A stretch of DNA of 64,000 bases from Halosimplex halophilum (GCF_004698125.1 NZ_ML214297.1:1958891-2022890), one strand, 5' to 3'. Positions 8,553 through 17,518 are shown, counted from the first letter of the stretch. A program made the numbers and translations. The notes: generated by a model not told the origin, from the sequence alone.

Positions 8553-9512
8553 ATGACAGCGACGCTCGTCGCCGAGGACGTGCGCCGGTCCTACGGCGAG
8601 ACGGTCGCGCTCGACGGCGTCTCCCTCTCGGTCGACGCGGGCGAGGTGTTCGCGCTCGTCGGCCCCAACGGCGCGGGCAAGACGACGCTCGTCCGCGCGC
8701 TGACGGGGACGACCGACGCCGACGGGTCGGTCGAACTGTTCGGCGCCGACCCGCGCGAGGTGGACCGCGAGCGCGTCGGCCTGCTCCCGCAGGCGTTCGA
8801 CCCGCCCGCGCGGCTCACCGCCCGCGAACTGCTCGACTACTACGCCGGCCTCTACGACGATGCCCGGTCAGTCGAGGCGGTCCTCGACGACGTGGGACTG
8901 TCCGACGACGCCGACACCTGGTACGAGAACCTCTCGGGCGGCCAAAAGCGGCGGACCTGCGTCGGCTCGGCGCTGGTCAACGACCCCGACCTGCTCTTCC
9001 TCGACGAGCCGACGACCGGCATCGACCCCGCCGGCCGACGGGCGCTGTGGGACCTCCTCGAATCGCTGGCCGACGGCGGGACGACCATCGTCCTCACCAC
9101 CCACGACATGACCGAGGCCCACCGGCTGGCCGACCGCGTCGGGCTGCTCGCCGACGGCCGGCTCGTCGCAGCGGACGACCCCGACGCGCTCGTTGCGGAG
9201 TACGGCGGCGAGAGCCGCCTCGTCGTCGAGACCGACGCCGACCCCGCCGCGCTCGACCTGTCGTTCCCGGCCGAGCGGGCGGGTGACTCGCTGGTCGTCT
9301 CGGACGTGCCGCCGGAGGCCATCGGCGACGTGGTCGACGCGCTGGCCGCGGCCGGCGCCAGCTACGACGCGCTCACCTGGTCGGAGCCGGACCTGGAGGA
9401 CGTGTACCTCGAACTCGCCGGCGGTGGCGGGGCCTACGACGGCCGGCGCCGCGAGCGCGCGGCGGTCGCGGGCGGGGCCGGCGGCGACCCCTCCGCGGAG
9501 GGCGAGCGATGA
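8553..9512 (+). CDS. ABC transporter ATP-binding protein
   Basis: A 319-residue ATPase. It has Walker A GPNGAGKT (about residues 38-45), the signature LSGGQKRR (about 129-136), Walker B LLFLDEPTTGIDP (about 148-160) and the H-loop TTHDMTEAH. After the nucleotide-binding domain a C-terminal extension of about 90 residues resembles the DUF4162-type tail of drug/antibiotic exporters. It overlaps the permease gene by four bases (ATGA at 9509), so the two are translationally coupled. The ATG at 8553 is chosen over an upstream in-frame start because it begins the usual first beta strand. Confidence 0.93.
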   Translation: MTATLVAEDVRRSYGETVALDGVSLSVDAGEVFALVGPNGAGKTTLVRALTGTTDADGSVELFGADPREVDRERVGLLPQAFDPPARLTARELLDYYAGLYDDARSVEAVLDDVGLSDDADTWYENLSGGQKRRTCVGSALVNDPDLLFLDEPTTGIDPAGRRALWDLLESLADGGTTIVLTTHDMTEAHRLADRVGLLADGRLVAADDPDALVAEYGGESRLVVETDADPAALDLSFPAERAGDSLVVSDVPPEAIGDVVDALAAAGASYDALTWSEPDLEDVYLELAGGGGAYDGRRRERAAVAGGAGGDPSAEGER

Positions 9513-10291
9513 CCCGGACCGGTCGGGTGACCGCGTCGGTCCGCGCGGGCTGGCGCTCCTTCCTCCGCCGGCGGACGGCCGTGTTCTTCACCTTCCTCTT
9601 CCCGCTGCTCATCGTCGTCATCTTCGGCGCGCTGGTCCAGACCCAGCCGACCGGGGGCGGGCTGTTCACCGAACCGGCGGTCTACTACGTCCCGGGATAC
9701 CTCGCCGTGGTCGTCCTGTTCACGCCGCTGTCGCGGGTCGGCAGCGAGGTCGCGCGCCACCGCGAGGGCAACCGCTTCGAGAAGCTCGCGACGACGCCGC
9801 TGACGCGGGCCGAGTGGCTGCTCGCACAGACCGTCGTCAACGTCGTCGTCATCGGCCTCGCCGCGCTCATGCTCCTGGCGCTGGTCGTCGCGCTGACCGG
9901 CGCAGCGATCCCGCTGTCGCCGGCCGTCGCCCTCCTGCTCGTCGCCTACGTCGTCGTCGGCGTCGCGCTGTTCTGCGGAGTCGGCGCGGTCATCGGCGCG
10001 ACCGCCGACTCCCAGGACGGCGTCATCGCGACGAGCAACACCATCGCGCTCCCCCTGCTCTTCCTCTCGGAGACGTTCGTCCCGCTGGATCTGCTCCCGG
10101 GGTGGTTCGAGCCGGCGACCATGCTCTCGCCGCTGACCTACTTCGCCCGCGGCGTCCGCGCGACGACCGACGGCGGCGCGGTCCCGCCGACGGGCCCGCT
10201 CGCCCCGGAACTCGGCTACCTGCTCGCGCTCGTCGCGCTCGCCGCCGTCGCCGTCGCCGCCGGTGCGGTGGCACTCCCGCGGACCGACTGA
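9509..10291 (+). CDS. ABC-2 type transporter permease
   Basis: A 260-residue permease with six predicted transmembrane helices starting at about residues 28, 62, 105, 140, 172 and 228. The pattern is that of the ABC-2 family used for efflux of drugs, lipids or polymers. A conserved block EVARHREGNRFEKLATTPL (about 84-102) is the coupling-helix region found in this family. With the ATPase upstream it forms a complete exporter; the substrate cannot be inferred. Confidence 0.9.
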   Translation: MTRTGRVTASVRAGWRSFLRRRTAVFFTFLFPLLIVVIFGALVQTQPTGGGLFTEPAVYYVPGYLAVVVLFTPLSRVGSEVARHREGNRFEKLATTPLTRAEWLLAQTVVNVVVIGLAALMLLALVVALTGAAIPLSPAVALLLVAYVVVGVALFCGVGAVIGATADSQDGVIATSNTIALPLLFLSETFVPLDLLPGWFEPATMLSPLTYFARGVRATTDGGAVPPTGPLAPELGYLLALVALAAVAVAAGAVALPRTD

Positions 10292-10306
10292 CGGTCCCCG
10301 CCGCGG

Positions 10307-11542
10307 TCACTCCTCGTCGCCGTCACCGGCCGCCTGACTCCCGTCGGACCCGCCGGCCGGCGAGTCGTCGACCGGCCCGCCCTCGGCCGACTGGCCGGCG
10401 GGCGGTCCCTGGCCGAGACCGCCGCCCGCCGCCCCGTCGCCGGACCCGGTTGACGGCTCTCCGTCCTGCTGCGGGTCGACCGGGCCGCTCTGCTCGCCGT
10501 CGCCCTCGCCGGGCGGTCCCTCGTGGAGTTCGATGGTGACGATCCCCTCGCCGGCGGTGTACTCGTAGAGCGTCCACTTCGGGAGCGTGAGGACGCCGCT
10601 CATCTTGCGGACGCGGATCTGCTTCATCAGCGACCCCTCGACCAGCTCCTCGTCGAGGTTGAGTTCGACGATGCCGTCGACCATGTAGTTCAGGTCGTGG
10701 GGGAACTGCTGGTCCTCGCCGGTGACCGTGGCGCCGGCGTAGATGGGGACGAACCGGCTCTTGCACACCTCCGCGCGCACGTCCTTGAGGAAGTCGTAGG
10801 CCTGGACCGGCTGGACGAGCGACCCGAACTCCGTCAGCGAGTCGACGACGACGATCCCCCGGTCCTCCATGTCGCGGGATTCGAGCACGTCGTCGATGCG
10901 GTTGTGGAGTTCGCCCAGTTCGGTGGGGTCGCGGACCTGCGTGGTCGCGTCGGCGGCCGTCTCCGAGAGGAAGGTGTTCCAGTCGTTGAGCCGGTCGTAC
11001 ATCCGCTCGCGGTTCTCGAGGCGGTAGGTGAAACAGTCGAGGATCTGCAGCTGGCCGGACTCCAGGTAGGGGAGGACGTTCCAGTCCAGCGTGACGAACT
11101 CCTGGACGACCGACATCGGCGGTTCGAGGAAGGAGACGAAGACGGCGGGTTCGCCCCGCTGGAGCGCGCGCCAGACGAGTTCGGCCTGGATCGACTCCGT
11201 CCGGGTGCCCGCAAGATCCGTCAGGAGGACGAACGAGTTGCGGGGGATCCCCTGCGGGAGGCTCTCGTCCAGCGGGTCGACGCCCGTGGGAACTCGCCGG
11301 AAGCCGTGGTACTGGGTGAAGACCTTGTCGCCCTCGCTTGCGGCCTCCCGACAGGCGACACAGCAGTACGTGTACCGGTGGCCGTCGCGCTCGGCGACGA
11401 CGGGGTCGCCCGGGACCGGGAGCCGACAGTAGTCACAGCGCCCGCTCCCGTCCGGGCGGTGACCCGAGCCGCCGTGGCGAGTGCGTCCGTCGGGTCCGTC
11501 GTCCCCTGGTCGTCGGCCGCCGTCAGTGCTGGCCCGTTCCAT
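10307..11542 (-). CDS. RecA/KaiC-like ATPase with N-terminal cysteine motif
   Basis: A 411-residue protein. Residues about 36-65 carry four or five cysteines (CDYC then CCVAC), a zinc-ribbon or TRASH-like knuckle. Residues about 85-320 follow the RecA/KaiC fold: VLLTDLAGTRTESIQAELVW occupies the P-loop region but lacks the usual GKT, and RGIVVVDSLTEFG is the Walker B strand. The last 80 residues are a Gly/Gln/Asp-rich disordered tail. Haloarchaeal paralogues of this kind (RAD55/HTR-like) lie near sensory and regulatory genes. Here it is divergent from a DUF7344 regulator. Loss of a canonical Walker A lysine suggests it may not hydrolyse ATP, or binds it differently. Confidence 0.75.
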   Translation of the reverse strand: MERASTDGGRRPGDDGPDGRTRHGGSGHRPDGSGRCDYCRLPVPGDPVVAERDGHRYTYCCVACREAASEGDKVFTQYHGFRRVPTGVDPLDESLPQGIPRNSFVLLTDLAGTRTESIQAELVWRALQRGEPAVFVSFLEPPMSVVQEFVTLDWNVLPYLESGQLQILDCFTYRLENRERMYDRLNDWNTFLSETAADATTQVRDPTELGELHNRIDDVLESRDMEDRGIVVVDSLTEFGSLVQPVQAYDFLKDVRAEVCKSRFVPIYAGATVTGEDQQFPHDLNYMVDGIVELNLDEELVEGSLMKQIRVRKMSGVLTLPKWTLYEYTAGEGIVTIELHEGPPGEGDGEQSGPVDPQQDGEPSTGSGDGAAGGGLGQGPPAGQSAEGGPVDDSPAGGSDGSQAAGDGDEE

Positions 11543-11623
11543 GTGTCAACGTACCGCACCCGTGGACAAAACCGTGCGGGCCGGGGCCCCGGACGGGAAA
11601 CAATCAGAATAGTAACCGATCAT

Positions 11624-11637
11624 ACTACGCATGTAGT
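11624..11637. promoter_or_regulatory. Inverted repeat in the divergent promoter
   Basis: ACTAC and GTAGT arms separated by GCAT sit in the only AT-rich patch between the divergent RecA-like and DUF7344 genes (11543-11773). The position suggests an operator serving one or both promoters. This rests on symmetry alone. Confidence 0.35.
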
Positions 11638-11773
11638 CACTAGCGATTAGTCGGTAGGCGGCAAACGAACAGGCGACGTTCCGGTGGGTTCTACGGGTGT
11701 GGATAGCCGGCCGGAACGGTCAGGGAACACCGCCAGCGCCACGGCCAGTGGCAACTGGCAGGGACCGCTACAC

Positions 11774-12361
11774 ATGTCACGACCGATCACGCCACAGGCG
11801 TCGTCTCCGGGGCTCGGGCCGCCGGGTGGGGACGATAGGTGCGACGAACTGGACCGCACGACGGTCCACGAACTACTGAGCAACGAGCGGCGGATGCGAG
11901 TGCTGGAACTGCTGGGGAGAGAACGGACGTGGGACCTCTCGGATCTCGCCGAGGAGATCGCGGCCGCCGAGACCGGCGAGCGGCCGCCCCCGCGGAACAA
12001 GCGCCAGAGCGTCTACGTGACGCTCCACCAGACCCACCTGCCGAAACTGGCCCACCACGACGTCGTCGACTACGATTCAGAGCGCAAGACCGTCACGGTG
12101 GAGCCGCGCGGCCTCGCCATCGTCGGCTCGGAACGCGACGGGGTAGACGCGGGGGAGACGACGGGTTCGAACGGGGCGGAGTCGGCGGATCCGGTCCGCC
12201 TGGAGTGGAGCATCGCCGTCGCCGCGGTCGGGCTCGTGCTCGCCGTGGCCGACCCGTCGTCGTGGACGCCGACGCCCGCGGTGCTGAACGGCGTCTACGC
12301 GGAGCTGTCGCTGCTTGCGGTGTTGCTCGTACTGGTCTATCAGAAGGGACGACACGGCTGA
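11774..12361 (+). CDS. DUF7344-type winged-helix regulator with two C-terminal TM helices
   Basis: A 195-residue protein. Residues about 30-110 form a winged-helix domain with the segments LLSNERRMRVLELLG and RQSVYVTLHQTHLPKLAHHD, characteristic of the haloarchaeal DUF7344 group. Two hydrophobic helices near the C-terminus (about 145-163 and 172-190) would tie it to the membrane. It is the first of two such regulators, here convergent with the second, and it precedes the SipW-protein cluster. The ATG at 11774 is preferred to an in-frame start 90 bases upstream because the domain begins shortly after it. A role in controlling the cluster is inference from position. Confidence 0.78.
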   Translation: MSRPITPQASSPGLGPPGGDDRCDELDRTTVHELLSNERRMRVLELLGRERTWDLSDLAEEIAAAETGERPPPRNKRQSVYVTLHQTHLPKLAHHDVVDYDSERKTVTVEPRGLAIVGSERDGVDAGETTGSNGAESADPVRLEWSIAVAAVGLVLAVADPSSWTPTPAVLNGVYAELSLLAVLLVLVYQKGRHG

Positions 12362-12428
12362 CCGCGCGAGCGGGCCGGGGACCGCCGGAGGGGTGGTCGG
12401 GCGACTCGCCGGGTCGCGGTGGCCGTGG

Positions 12429-12962
12429 TCAGTCGGTGAGTGCCCACAGGACGAACCAGCGTCGGTTCCAGAGCTGATAGCTCGTCGAGACGGCGACGGC
12501 GAGCAGCATGACCGTGATCAGGAGTATCGGGTCGAGCCGCGCGAACACCGGAAACTCCAGTTCGACGCTCAGCAGGACGATCAGCCCGATCGTCGCCAGC
12601 GCGCGGTAGAACGACGCCCACGTGATCCCGTACGGCGAGACGACCTCCATGTAGATGTCGACCTCGCGAGCGAACTCGTCGAGGGTGACCGTCTTCCGGT
12701 CCCTGTCGTAGACGACGATGCCCTCCCGGTCCAGTTTCGGCAGGTGCGTCTGGTGGAGGGAGTTGTACACGCTCTCGCGGAGGTCCGTCGGCGGCGGCGA
12801 CTCGCCCGACTCCCGCTCCGCGATGGAGACCGACAGCTCGCGCAGCGAGACCGACCCGATGGTCCGCTGGAGGTGCGTGAGTACCGCCCGTCGCCGCTCG
12901 TTCCTGAGAACGTCGTGGATCTGTTCCTCGGCTAACGACCGCGTGTTTCGTAACGTACCCAT
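12429..12962 (-). CDS. Second DUF7344-type winged-helix membrane regulator
   Basis: A 177-residue paralogue of the preceding protein, with the same signature segments (DVLRNERRRAVLTHLQ and RESVYNSLHQTHLPKLDREG) and two C-terminal transmembrane helices. The start at 12962 is chosen because an AT-rich box (ATAATTAAGC on the minus strand, about 12995-13004) lies about 35 bases upstream; a longer open frame to 13241 has low-complexity content and no sign of being coding. It reads toward the first regulator with 67 bases between the stops. It is divergent from the SipW-protein genes, a common arrangement for a regulator and its target. Confidence 0.8.
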   Translation of the reverse strand: MGTLRNTRSLAEEQIHDVLRNERRRAVLTHLQRTIGSVSLRELSVSIAERESGESPPPTDLRESVYNSLHQTHLPKLDREGIVVYDRDRKTVTLDEFAREVDIYMEVVSPYGITWASFYRALATIGLIVLLSVELEFPVFARLDPILLITVMLLAVAVSTSYQLWNRRWFVLWALTD

Positions 12963-13430
12963 ACCCTTCCCGGAGGTGGCCACGCCCCCCACCCGCTTAA
13001 TTATCGACCCGCTTTGCCGAATTTCTGCCCGACAGGCTCCGAAAGGCCCGATCGTTCGACTCGGCTTATCGGGCGGTTTACGACCGAACCGGTCGTTTCG
13101 GACGGCCGAACGGTCGGTTAAACCCCGTCGACGACCGCCGGACCGATCCCGAAACCGTCCGCAGACAGTCGAGCTCCGGGGACGCCGCCGCCCGACCCCG
13201 CCGTTCACGGGACCGACCTGCCCGTTCGACCCCGCCCGCACCGATTGAACCCGTGGTTAAGCCGCCAAACGACTCCATTGGTGGGACAATCGCCGGTTGT
13301 TCCCGACAAACGACGGGTTCGAGCCCGTCGAACGGGACGATTGATAAAAAATCCGGCAATTACCTATGGGGCGTCCCGCTGTGGGTCGTAGCAAGCCCGT
13401 GCCGTCCCGCGGAACGGGTGGAGACAAATC
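12963..13430. promoter_or_regulatory. 468-base intergenic region upstream of the SipW-protein cluster
   Basis: No gene is supported. It holds the minus-strand promoter of the DUF7344 gene (about 12995-13004). A hairpin with arms GACGGG and CCCGTC around TTCGAG lies at 13312-13329, directly followed by an A-rich TATA-like box GATAAAAA at 13343-13350. A leader of roughly 55 bases then ends with a GGTGGAG ribosome-binding site at about 13418-13424 before the ATG at 13431. A leadered, SD-bearing message is unusual in this window. Confidence 0.55.
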
Positions 13431-14327
13431 ATGTCAGACAAGGAATTCGGACTGTCCCGCCGGCAGATGCTCGCCGGGCTCGGCACCATCGGTGTCGCGT
13501 CCGCGGGCGCCGGGCTCGGGACGACGGCGCTGTTCAGCGACGAGGAATCGTTCACCGGGAACTCGATCACCGCCGGGACGCTCGACCTGAGCGTGACCGC
13601 GTCGGTGGAGGCCGCAAACGAGTACTGGGCCGAGCAGGTCGACCTGGCCGAGCTGGAGGCGACCGCCGACGGCGAGGCGGTCACCGGCATCCAGGTCTCG
13701 GACGTCAAGCCCGGCGACTGGGGCGTCGTCTGCTTCGAGTTCGAGGTCGGCGACAACCCCGGCTACGTCCGCACGCGGGCAGAGGGTCTCACGACGAACG
13801 AGAACGGGTACACCGAGCCCGAACCCACCGACAGCGAGGCCGAAAACGACCCCGGCGATGAGGAGGGGGCCGGCGAGTTGCAGGACTTCATGCTCGCCGA
13901 GGTCTACCAGAGCTCTGTCGACGCCGACAGCGACGACCCTCGTGACCACGTGGAAAACCTCGATCCCGTCACCTCCGAGGGATCGACGCTGCAGGAGACC
14001 TACGACACGTTCTCCGACGGCGTGATCATGCGCGACGGCGACGGCGAGCCGCTCGTGGTCGGCGCTGACCCCGAGGAGACGCCCGACGGCACTCCGGAGG
14101 GGGCCGGCTCGGCGGAGTGGTGTCTCCTGCTGTACGTCCCCGAGGACGTGGGCAACATCATCCAGAGCGACACGCTGTCGTTCGACCTCGTGTTCGAGGC
14201 CGAGCAGGTCCGGAACAACGACGTGCCGTTCGACGGCGACAGCGCGGTCAGCGAGACCGCGACGCCCGAGCCCACGGCGACGCCGGACCCGACCTCGACC
14301 CCCGAAGGGACCGCCGCGCCCGAGTGA
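13431..14327 (+). CDS. SipW-type signal peptide protein (TasA/camelysin-like) 1
   Basis: A 298-residue exported protein. The N-terminus has a twin-arginine-like LSRRQMLAGLG, a hydrophobic core and the junction GLGTTALFSDEESF, which is the SipW-dependent signal style of TasA/camelysin proteins. The mature part has the strand blocks SDVKPGDWGVVCFEFEVGD (about 100-118) and NPGYVRTRAEG, and closes with VQSDTLSFDL-type and EAEQVRNND strands. The C-terminus is a Thr/Pro-rich tail of PTATPDPTSTPE type, probably surface-exposed and possibly glycosylated. In bacteria such proteins form biofilm matrix fibres after cleavage by SipW; a dedicated signal peptidase lies downstream in this cluster at 19573. 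It is the first gene of the cluster, with a good SD. Confidence 0.85.
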   Translation: MSDKEFGLSRRQMLAGLGTIGVASAGAGLGTTALFSDEESFTGNSITAGTLDLSVTASVEAANEYWAEQVDLAELEATADGEAVTGIQVSDVKPGDWGVVCFEFEVGDNPGYVRTRAEGLTTNENGYTEPEPTDSEAENDPGDEEGAGELQDFMLAEVYQSSVDADSDDPRDHVENLDPVTSEGSTLQETYDTFSDGVIMRDGDGEPLVVGADPEETPDGTPEGAGSAEWCLLLYVPEDVGNIIQSDTLSFDLVFEAEQVRNNDVPFDGDSAVSETATPEPTATPDPTSTPEGTAAPE

Positions 14328-14451
14328 GCCTCGGGTAACCGTTCCCCCGACCCCACACACCCCCTGCGACTTCGGTCGCGCCCGCGGACGGCGCGACCGC
14401 TCCGGCGGCACGGCCGCCGGGACCCGCGCCGGGACTCGTCACCGCGACGAC

Positions 14452-14482
14452 GGCGGTTCGACTCCGCCGGCGGGCCTCGCCC
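14452..14482 (+). repeat. T-arm-like hairpin element, copy 1
   Basis: GGCGGTTCGACTCCGCC (14452-14468) folds into a 5-bp stem with a 7-base loop, the geometry of a tRNA T-arm. It is followed by GGCGGGCCTCGCCC, a second short hairpin. The element begins 51 bases before the ATG of SipW protein 2. Confidence 0.7.
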
Positions 14483-14502
14483 GATACACGGGTGTAGTAA
14501 CC

Positions 14503-15336
14503 ATGACCGGAGACAACGACTCGACGGACGGCGTCCGCTTCACGCGGCGCTCGCTGCTCGCCGGACTCGGCACCATCGGTGTCGCCGGCGCCGGCGCGGG
14601 CCTCGGGACGACGGCGCTGTTCAGCGACGAGGAATCGTTCGCGGACTCCCAGCTGAGCGCGGGCGCGCTGAACCTGCGCGTCACGGTGGACAACATCGCC
14701 CACAGCACCCCCGCCGTCCGGGACAACACCGAGGTCACGCCGAAGGACACGGCCGACGGCGAGGCGGTCACGATCGCGGTGTCCGACCTGAAGCCGGGCG
14801 ACTGGCTCCTCCTGGAGTGGAACCCGGAGGTGATCGCCAACCCGGGGTACGTGCGGGTCACCTCTGTCGACGAGGACTACTCGAACACCGAGGGCCTGAC
14901 CCCCGACTCCGAGACGGACACCGACGCGCCGGGCGACCTCGGCGACGCGCTCCTGTCGACGGTCTGGGCGTCGTACGAGGACCTCAGCGGCGGGCTCAGC
15001 CGGGATGACCTCGCCGGACTCGATACGACGACCGACAACGAGGACACCGGCCTCTCGGCCTGGGAGCTGCCGGACCGCGACGGCGTGACCGCCAGCGGCG
15101 CCCACTACACGACGATGAACGAGGCCCACGAGGTCTATCGGTCGGGCGTGGTGCTCCGGGACGGGAGCGGCGAGCCGCTGACGGTCGGGAGCAACGCCGA
15201 CGCCGCCTGGTTCTACCAGCTGCTCGAACTGCCGCTGCGCGTCGGCAACGACGTGCAGGGCGACGAGGTGACGTTCACCCTTCGGTTCGACGCCGAACAG
15301 ACCCGCAACAACGCGACGCCGTTCGACGGGGCGTGA
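14503..15336 (+). CDS. SipW-type signal peptide protein (TasA/camelysin-like) 2
   Basis: A 277-residue paralogue of protein 1. The signal region FTRRSLLAGLGTIG and the junction LFSDEESF are almost the same as in protein 1, followed by the typical post-cleavage strand LSAGALNLRVTVD. The core has SDLKPGDWLLLEW and NPGYVRVTSV, and the last strand pair (EVTFTLRFDAEQTRNN) ends the protein. There is no Thr/Pro tail, unlike protein 1. It is separated from its neighbours by 175 and 93 bases, and each gap carries a T-arm-like hairpin. It is likely a structural paralogue in the same surface assembly. Confidence 0.85.
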   Translation: MTGDNDSTDGVRFTRRSLLAGLGTIGVAGAGAGLGTTALFSDEESFADSQLSAGALNLRVTVDNIAHSTPAVRDNTEVTPKDTADGEAVTIAVSDLKPGDWLLLEWNPEVIANPGYVRVTSVDEDYSNTEGLTPDSETDTDAPGDLGDALLSTVWASYEDLSGGLSRDDLAGLDTTTDNEDTGLSAWELPDRDGVTASGAHYTTMNEAHEVYRSGVVLRDGSGEPLTVGSNADAAWFYQLLELPLRVGNDVQGDEVTFTLRFDAEQTRNNATPFDGA

Positions 15337-15383
15337 CCGCGGGATGACCGACGACGCCCACGCTGGCGCCCGCGAGACGCGGC

Positions 15384-15414
15384 GGCGGTTCGACTCCGCC
15401 GGTGGGCCTGCCCC
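15384..15414 (+). repeat. T-arm-like hairpin element, copy 2
   Basis: GGCGGTTCGACTCCGCC (15384-15400) followed by GGTGGGCCTGCCCC matches copy 1 across the stem-loop exactly. It begins 46 bases before the ATG of SipW protein 3. Confidence 0.7.
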
Positions 15415-15429
15415 TGACGGGGTGGTACG

Positions 15430-17484
15430 ATGACCGACGAACCGATGGAACTCTCACGGCGGAAACTGCTGGGCGGGCTCGGCGCGGTCGGGCTCGCGAG
15501 CGCCGGCGCCGGACTGGGTACGTCCGCGCTGTTCAGCGACGAGGAATCGTTCGAGAGCACTACGTTCGCGGCGGGCGAACTCGACCTCAAGGTCGACTGG
15601 GAGGAACACTACTCCTACCCGCAACGCTACGGGTTCGACGACCCCGCGGCCGACCTGGACGTGACCCGGGTCGAACCGGACGGCGACGGCTACGTCGGCC
15701 TCCCCGATCCCGAGAACCCCGCGGTCTGGGTCGCCGAGGGGGACCTCCCGGCGTACATGGCCAACACGTCGATCGAGTCGTTCCCCGACCCGAACGACGA
15801 CGGGGTCCAGGAGATGCAGGACGGCGAGTTCGCCTACTCCCCCTGCCGGGACGGCGCCGACCTCGACGAGCACTTTGACCCGGTCGGCGGGCTGCGGACG
15901 AACAACGCGGACACGCTGGTCGACGGCGAGGTCGAACCGCTGGTCAGCCTCGACGACATCAAACCGGGGGACTTCGGCGAACTCACGCTGAGTTTCCACC
16001 TCTGTGACAACCCCGGCTACGTCTGGCTGCGGGCCCGCGGCGTCTCCGAGTCCGAGAACGGCCTGACCGGACCGGAGGCGACCGTCGACGACAGCCCCGC
16101 CGACCCGGAACTGGCAGAGCAGATCCGGACCATCTGGTGGTACGACACCGACGGCAACAACGTCGTCGACGACTCGGTCGGGGCGGTCGACGTGATGATC
16201 GCGGTGGACACGTCGGGGTCACTCAATGGCGACGACGTGGGCGCGCTCGAGACCGCGGCAAACGACCTCGCAGCCGGTCTTGACGCGAACGCCGACGCCC
16301 GCGTGGGCGGCGTGTCCTTCGGTGACGACGTGAGCAACTTCACCGCGCTCACCGACGGACCGGTTTCCTTCTCCGGGCTCTCAGCCAACGGGAGCACCGC
16401 GATGCCCGCCGCGCTTGAGATCGCTGCGGCCGAACTGGACGCGAACGCGCGCTCGGGCGCCGAGACGTTCGTCGTGCTGTTCACCGACGGCGGCCCGAAC
16501 TACGGCAACGGGCCCTACGAGGTCGGCGGCTATCAAGTCGGGCCGTACAGCGGTGGCGACAGCGACAACGCCGTCGTCGAGGACGCGGAGCTCGACGAGA
16601 CGGCGGACATCGCCGACACCGTCCGGAACGATCACCGGATCCTCGCCGTCGGGATCAACGACGGCCGGGCGCCGTCGGGTCGCGACGGCGAGTCCGGCGT
16701 CCCGCTGCTCTCGACGTACCTCCGCGACGAGATCGCGGGGGGGCAGGGCGACTACTTCAGCAGCGACGACCCCGGCGCGGTGTCGGGCGTCCTGAGCGCG
16801 ATCACCGACGCGATCGCCATGGACGAGGAGGTGTTCCACCGCGGGACCCTCGCCGACGACCTGGCGGCGCTGTCCTCGGGTGCCGGGATCCCGCTGGACG
16901 CGGGACTCGAAACCGGCTTCGACGAGCTGTCGGACCCCGACGACAGCGCCGACCGCGAGTGCTTCCAGCCCGGCGTCAACCACTTTATCGGGTTCGGCTG
17001 GTGGCTCCCGGTCGACGCCGGCAACGAGGTCCAGAGCGACGCCGTGAGCTTCGACTTCGGCTTCTACACCGAGCAGTGCCGCGGCAACGACGGCGGCGGC
17101 ACGAGCACCGTCGACGACGGCGGCGACGGCGAGGAGGAAGAAGAGGAGGAGGCCGCGACCGTGACGGTGCAGGGCTTTCCCAGCGACGACGACCTCGGGG
17201 CGACCATCGAGACGGTCGACGTCGAGTTCCCCTTCGCCCTCTCGGGGGCGTCGGTCGACGACACCTCCTGGAGCGTCGGTCCCTCGGGTTCGGAGGTCGT
17301 CGCGGTCGACGGGACCACCGTCGAGCTCGACTACCCCGACAACTCGAACACGTACACGTCGGACACCTTCCTGGAGCTGACGGTGAGCGGTATCGCGGCG
17401 CCGTCGGGGACCTACGACGTGGACTTCGTCTTCGAGGACGACGACGACAGCGCGGTCGACTCGACGGACCAGGTGACGATATAG
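15430..17484 (+). CDS. SipW-type signal peptide protein 3 with inserted von Willebrand A domain
   Basis: A 684-residue exported protein. Residues 1-50 are the LSRRKLLGG / LFSDEESF signal region. Residues about 50-245 give the first part of the TasA-like fold (IKPGDFGELTLSFHLCDNPG, then IRTIWWYDTDGNN). A complete vWA domain is inserted at about 254-462, with an intact MIDAS: D260-T-S262-G-S264, T323 and D353. After it the TasA-like fold resumes (FHRGTLADDLAALSSG, then SDAVSFDFGFYTEQCRGND, about 465-555). An acidic linker of Asp/Gly/Glu and a beta-rich C-terminal domain of about 120 residues follow. vWA domains bind protein ligands through a metal, so this subunit may be an adhesin or tip protein of the assembly. 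A SD (GGGGTGG) precedes the ATG. Confidence 0.85.
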   Translation: MTDEPMELSRRKLLGGLGAVGLASAGAGLGTSALFSDEESFESTTFAAGELDLKVDWEEHYSYPQRYGFDDPAADLDVTRVEPDGDGYVGLPDPENPAVWVAEGDLPAYMANTSIESFPDPNDDGVQEMQDGEFAYSPCRDGADLDEHFDPVGGLRTNNADTLVDGEVEPLVSLDDIKPGDFGELTLSFHLCDNPGYVWLRARGVSESENGLTGPEATVDDSPADPELAEQIRTIWWYDTDGNNVVDDSVGAVDVMIAVDTSGSLNGDDVGALETAANDLAAGLDANADARVGGVSFGDDVSNFTALTDGPVSFSGLSANGSTAMPAALEIAAAELDANARSGAETFVVLFTDGGPNYGNGPYEVGGYQVGPYSGGDSDNAVVEDAELDETADIADTVRNDHRILAVGINDGRAPSGRDGESGVPLLSTYLRDEIAGGQGDYFSSDDPGAVSGVLSAITDAIAMDEEVFHRGTLADDLAALSSGAGIPLDAGLETGFDELSDPDDSADRECFQPGVNHFIGFGWWLPVDAGNEVQSDAVSFDFGFYTEQCRGNDGGGTSTVDDGGDGEEEEEEEAATVTVQGFPSDDDLGATIETVDVEFPFALSGASVDDTSWSVGPSGSEVVAVDGTTVELDYPDNSNTYTSDTFLELTVSGIAAPSGTYDVDFVFEDDDDSAVDSTDQVTI

Positions 17485-17518
17485 CGGCGCGACGCGGCGA
17501 CTCGCCCACTCGGAGCAC

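Noticed and set aside
12963-13241. N-terminal extension of the second DUF7344 protein
   Set aside because: The extra 93 codons are low-complexity, unlike the paralogue, and include the likely promoter at about 12995-13004.
14452-14482. Complete tRNA gene at the T-arm-like hairpin
   Set aside because: Only the T-arm and a possible acceptor strand are present; no D-arm, anticodon arm or pairing 5' acceptor is found upstream at any of the three sites.
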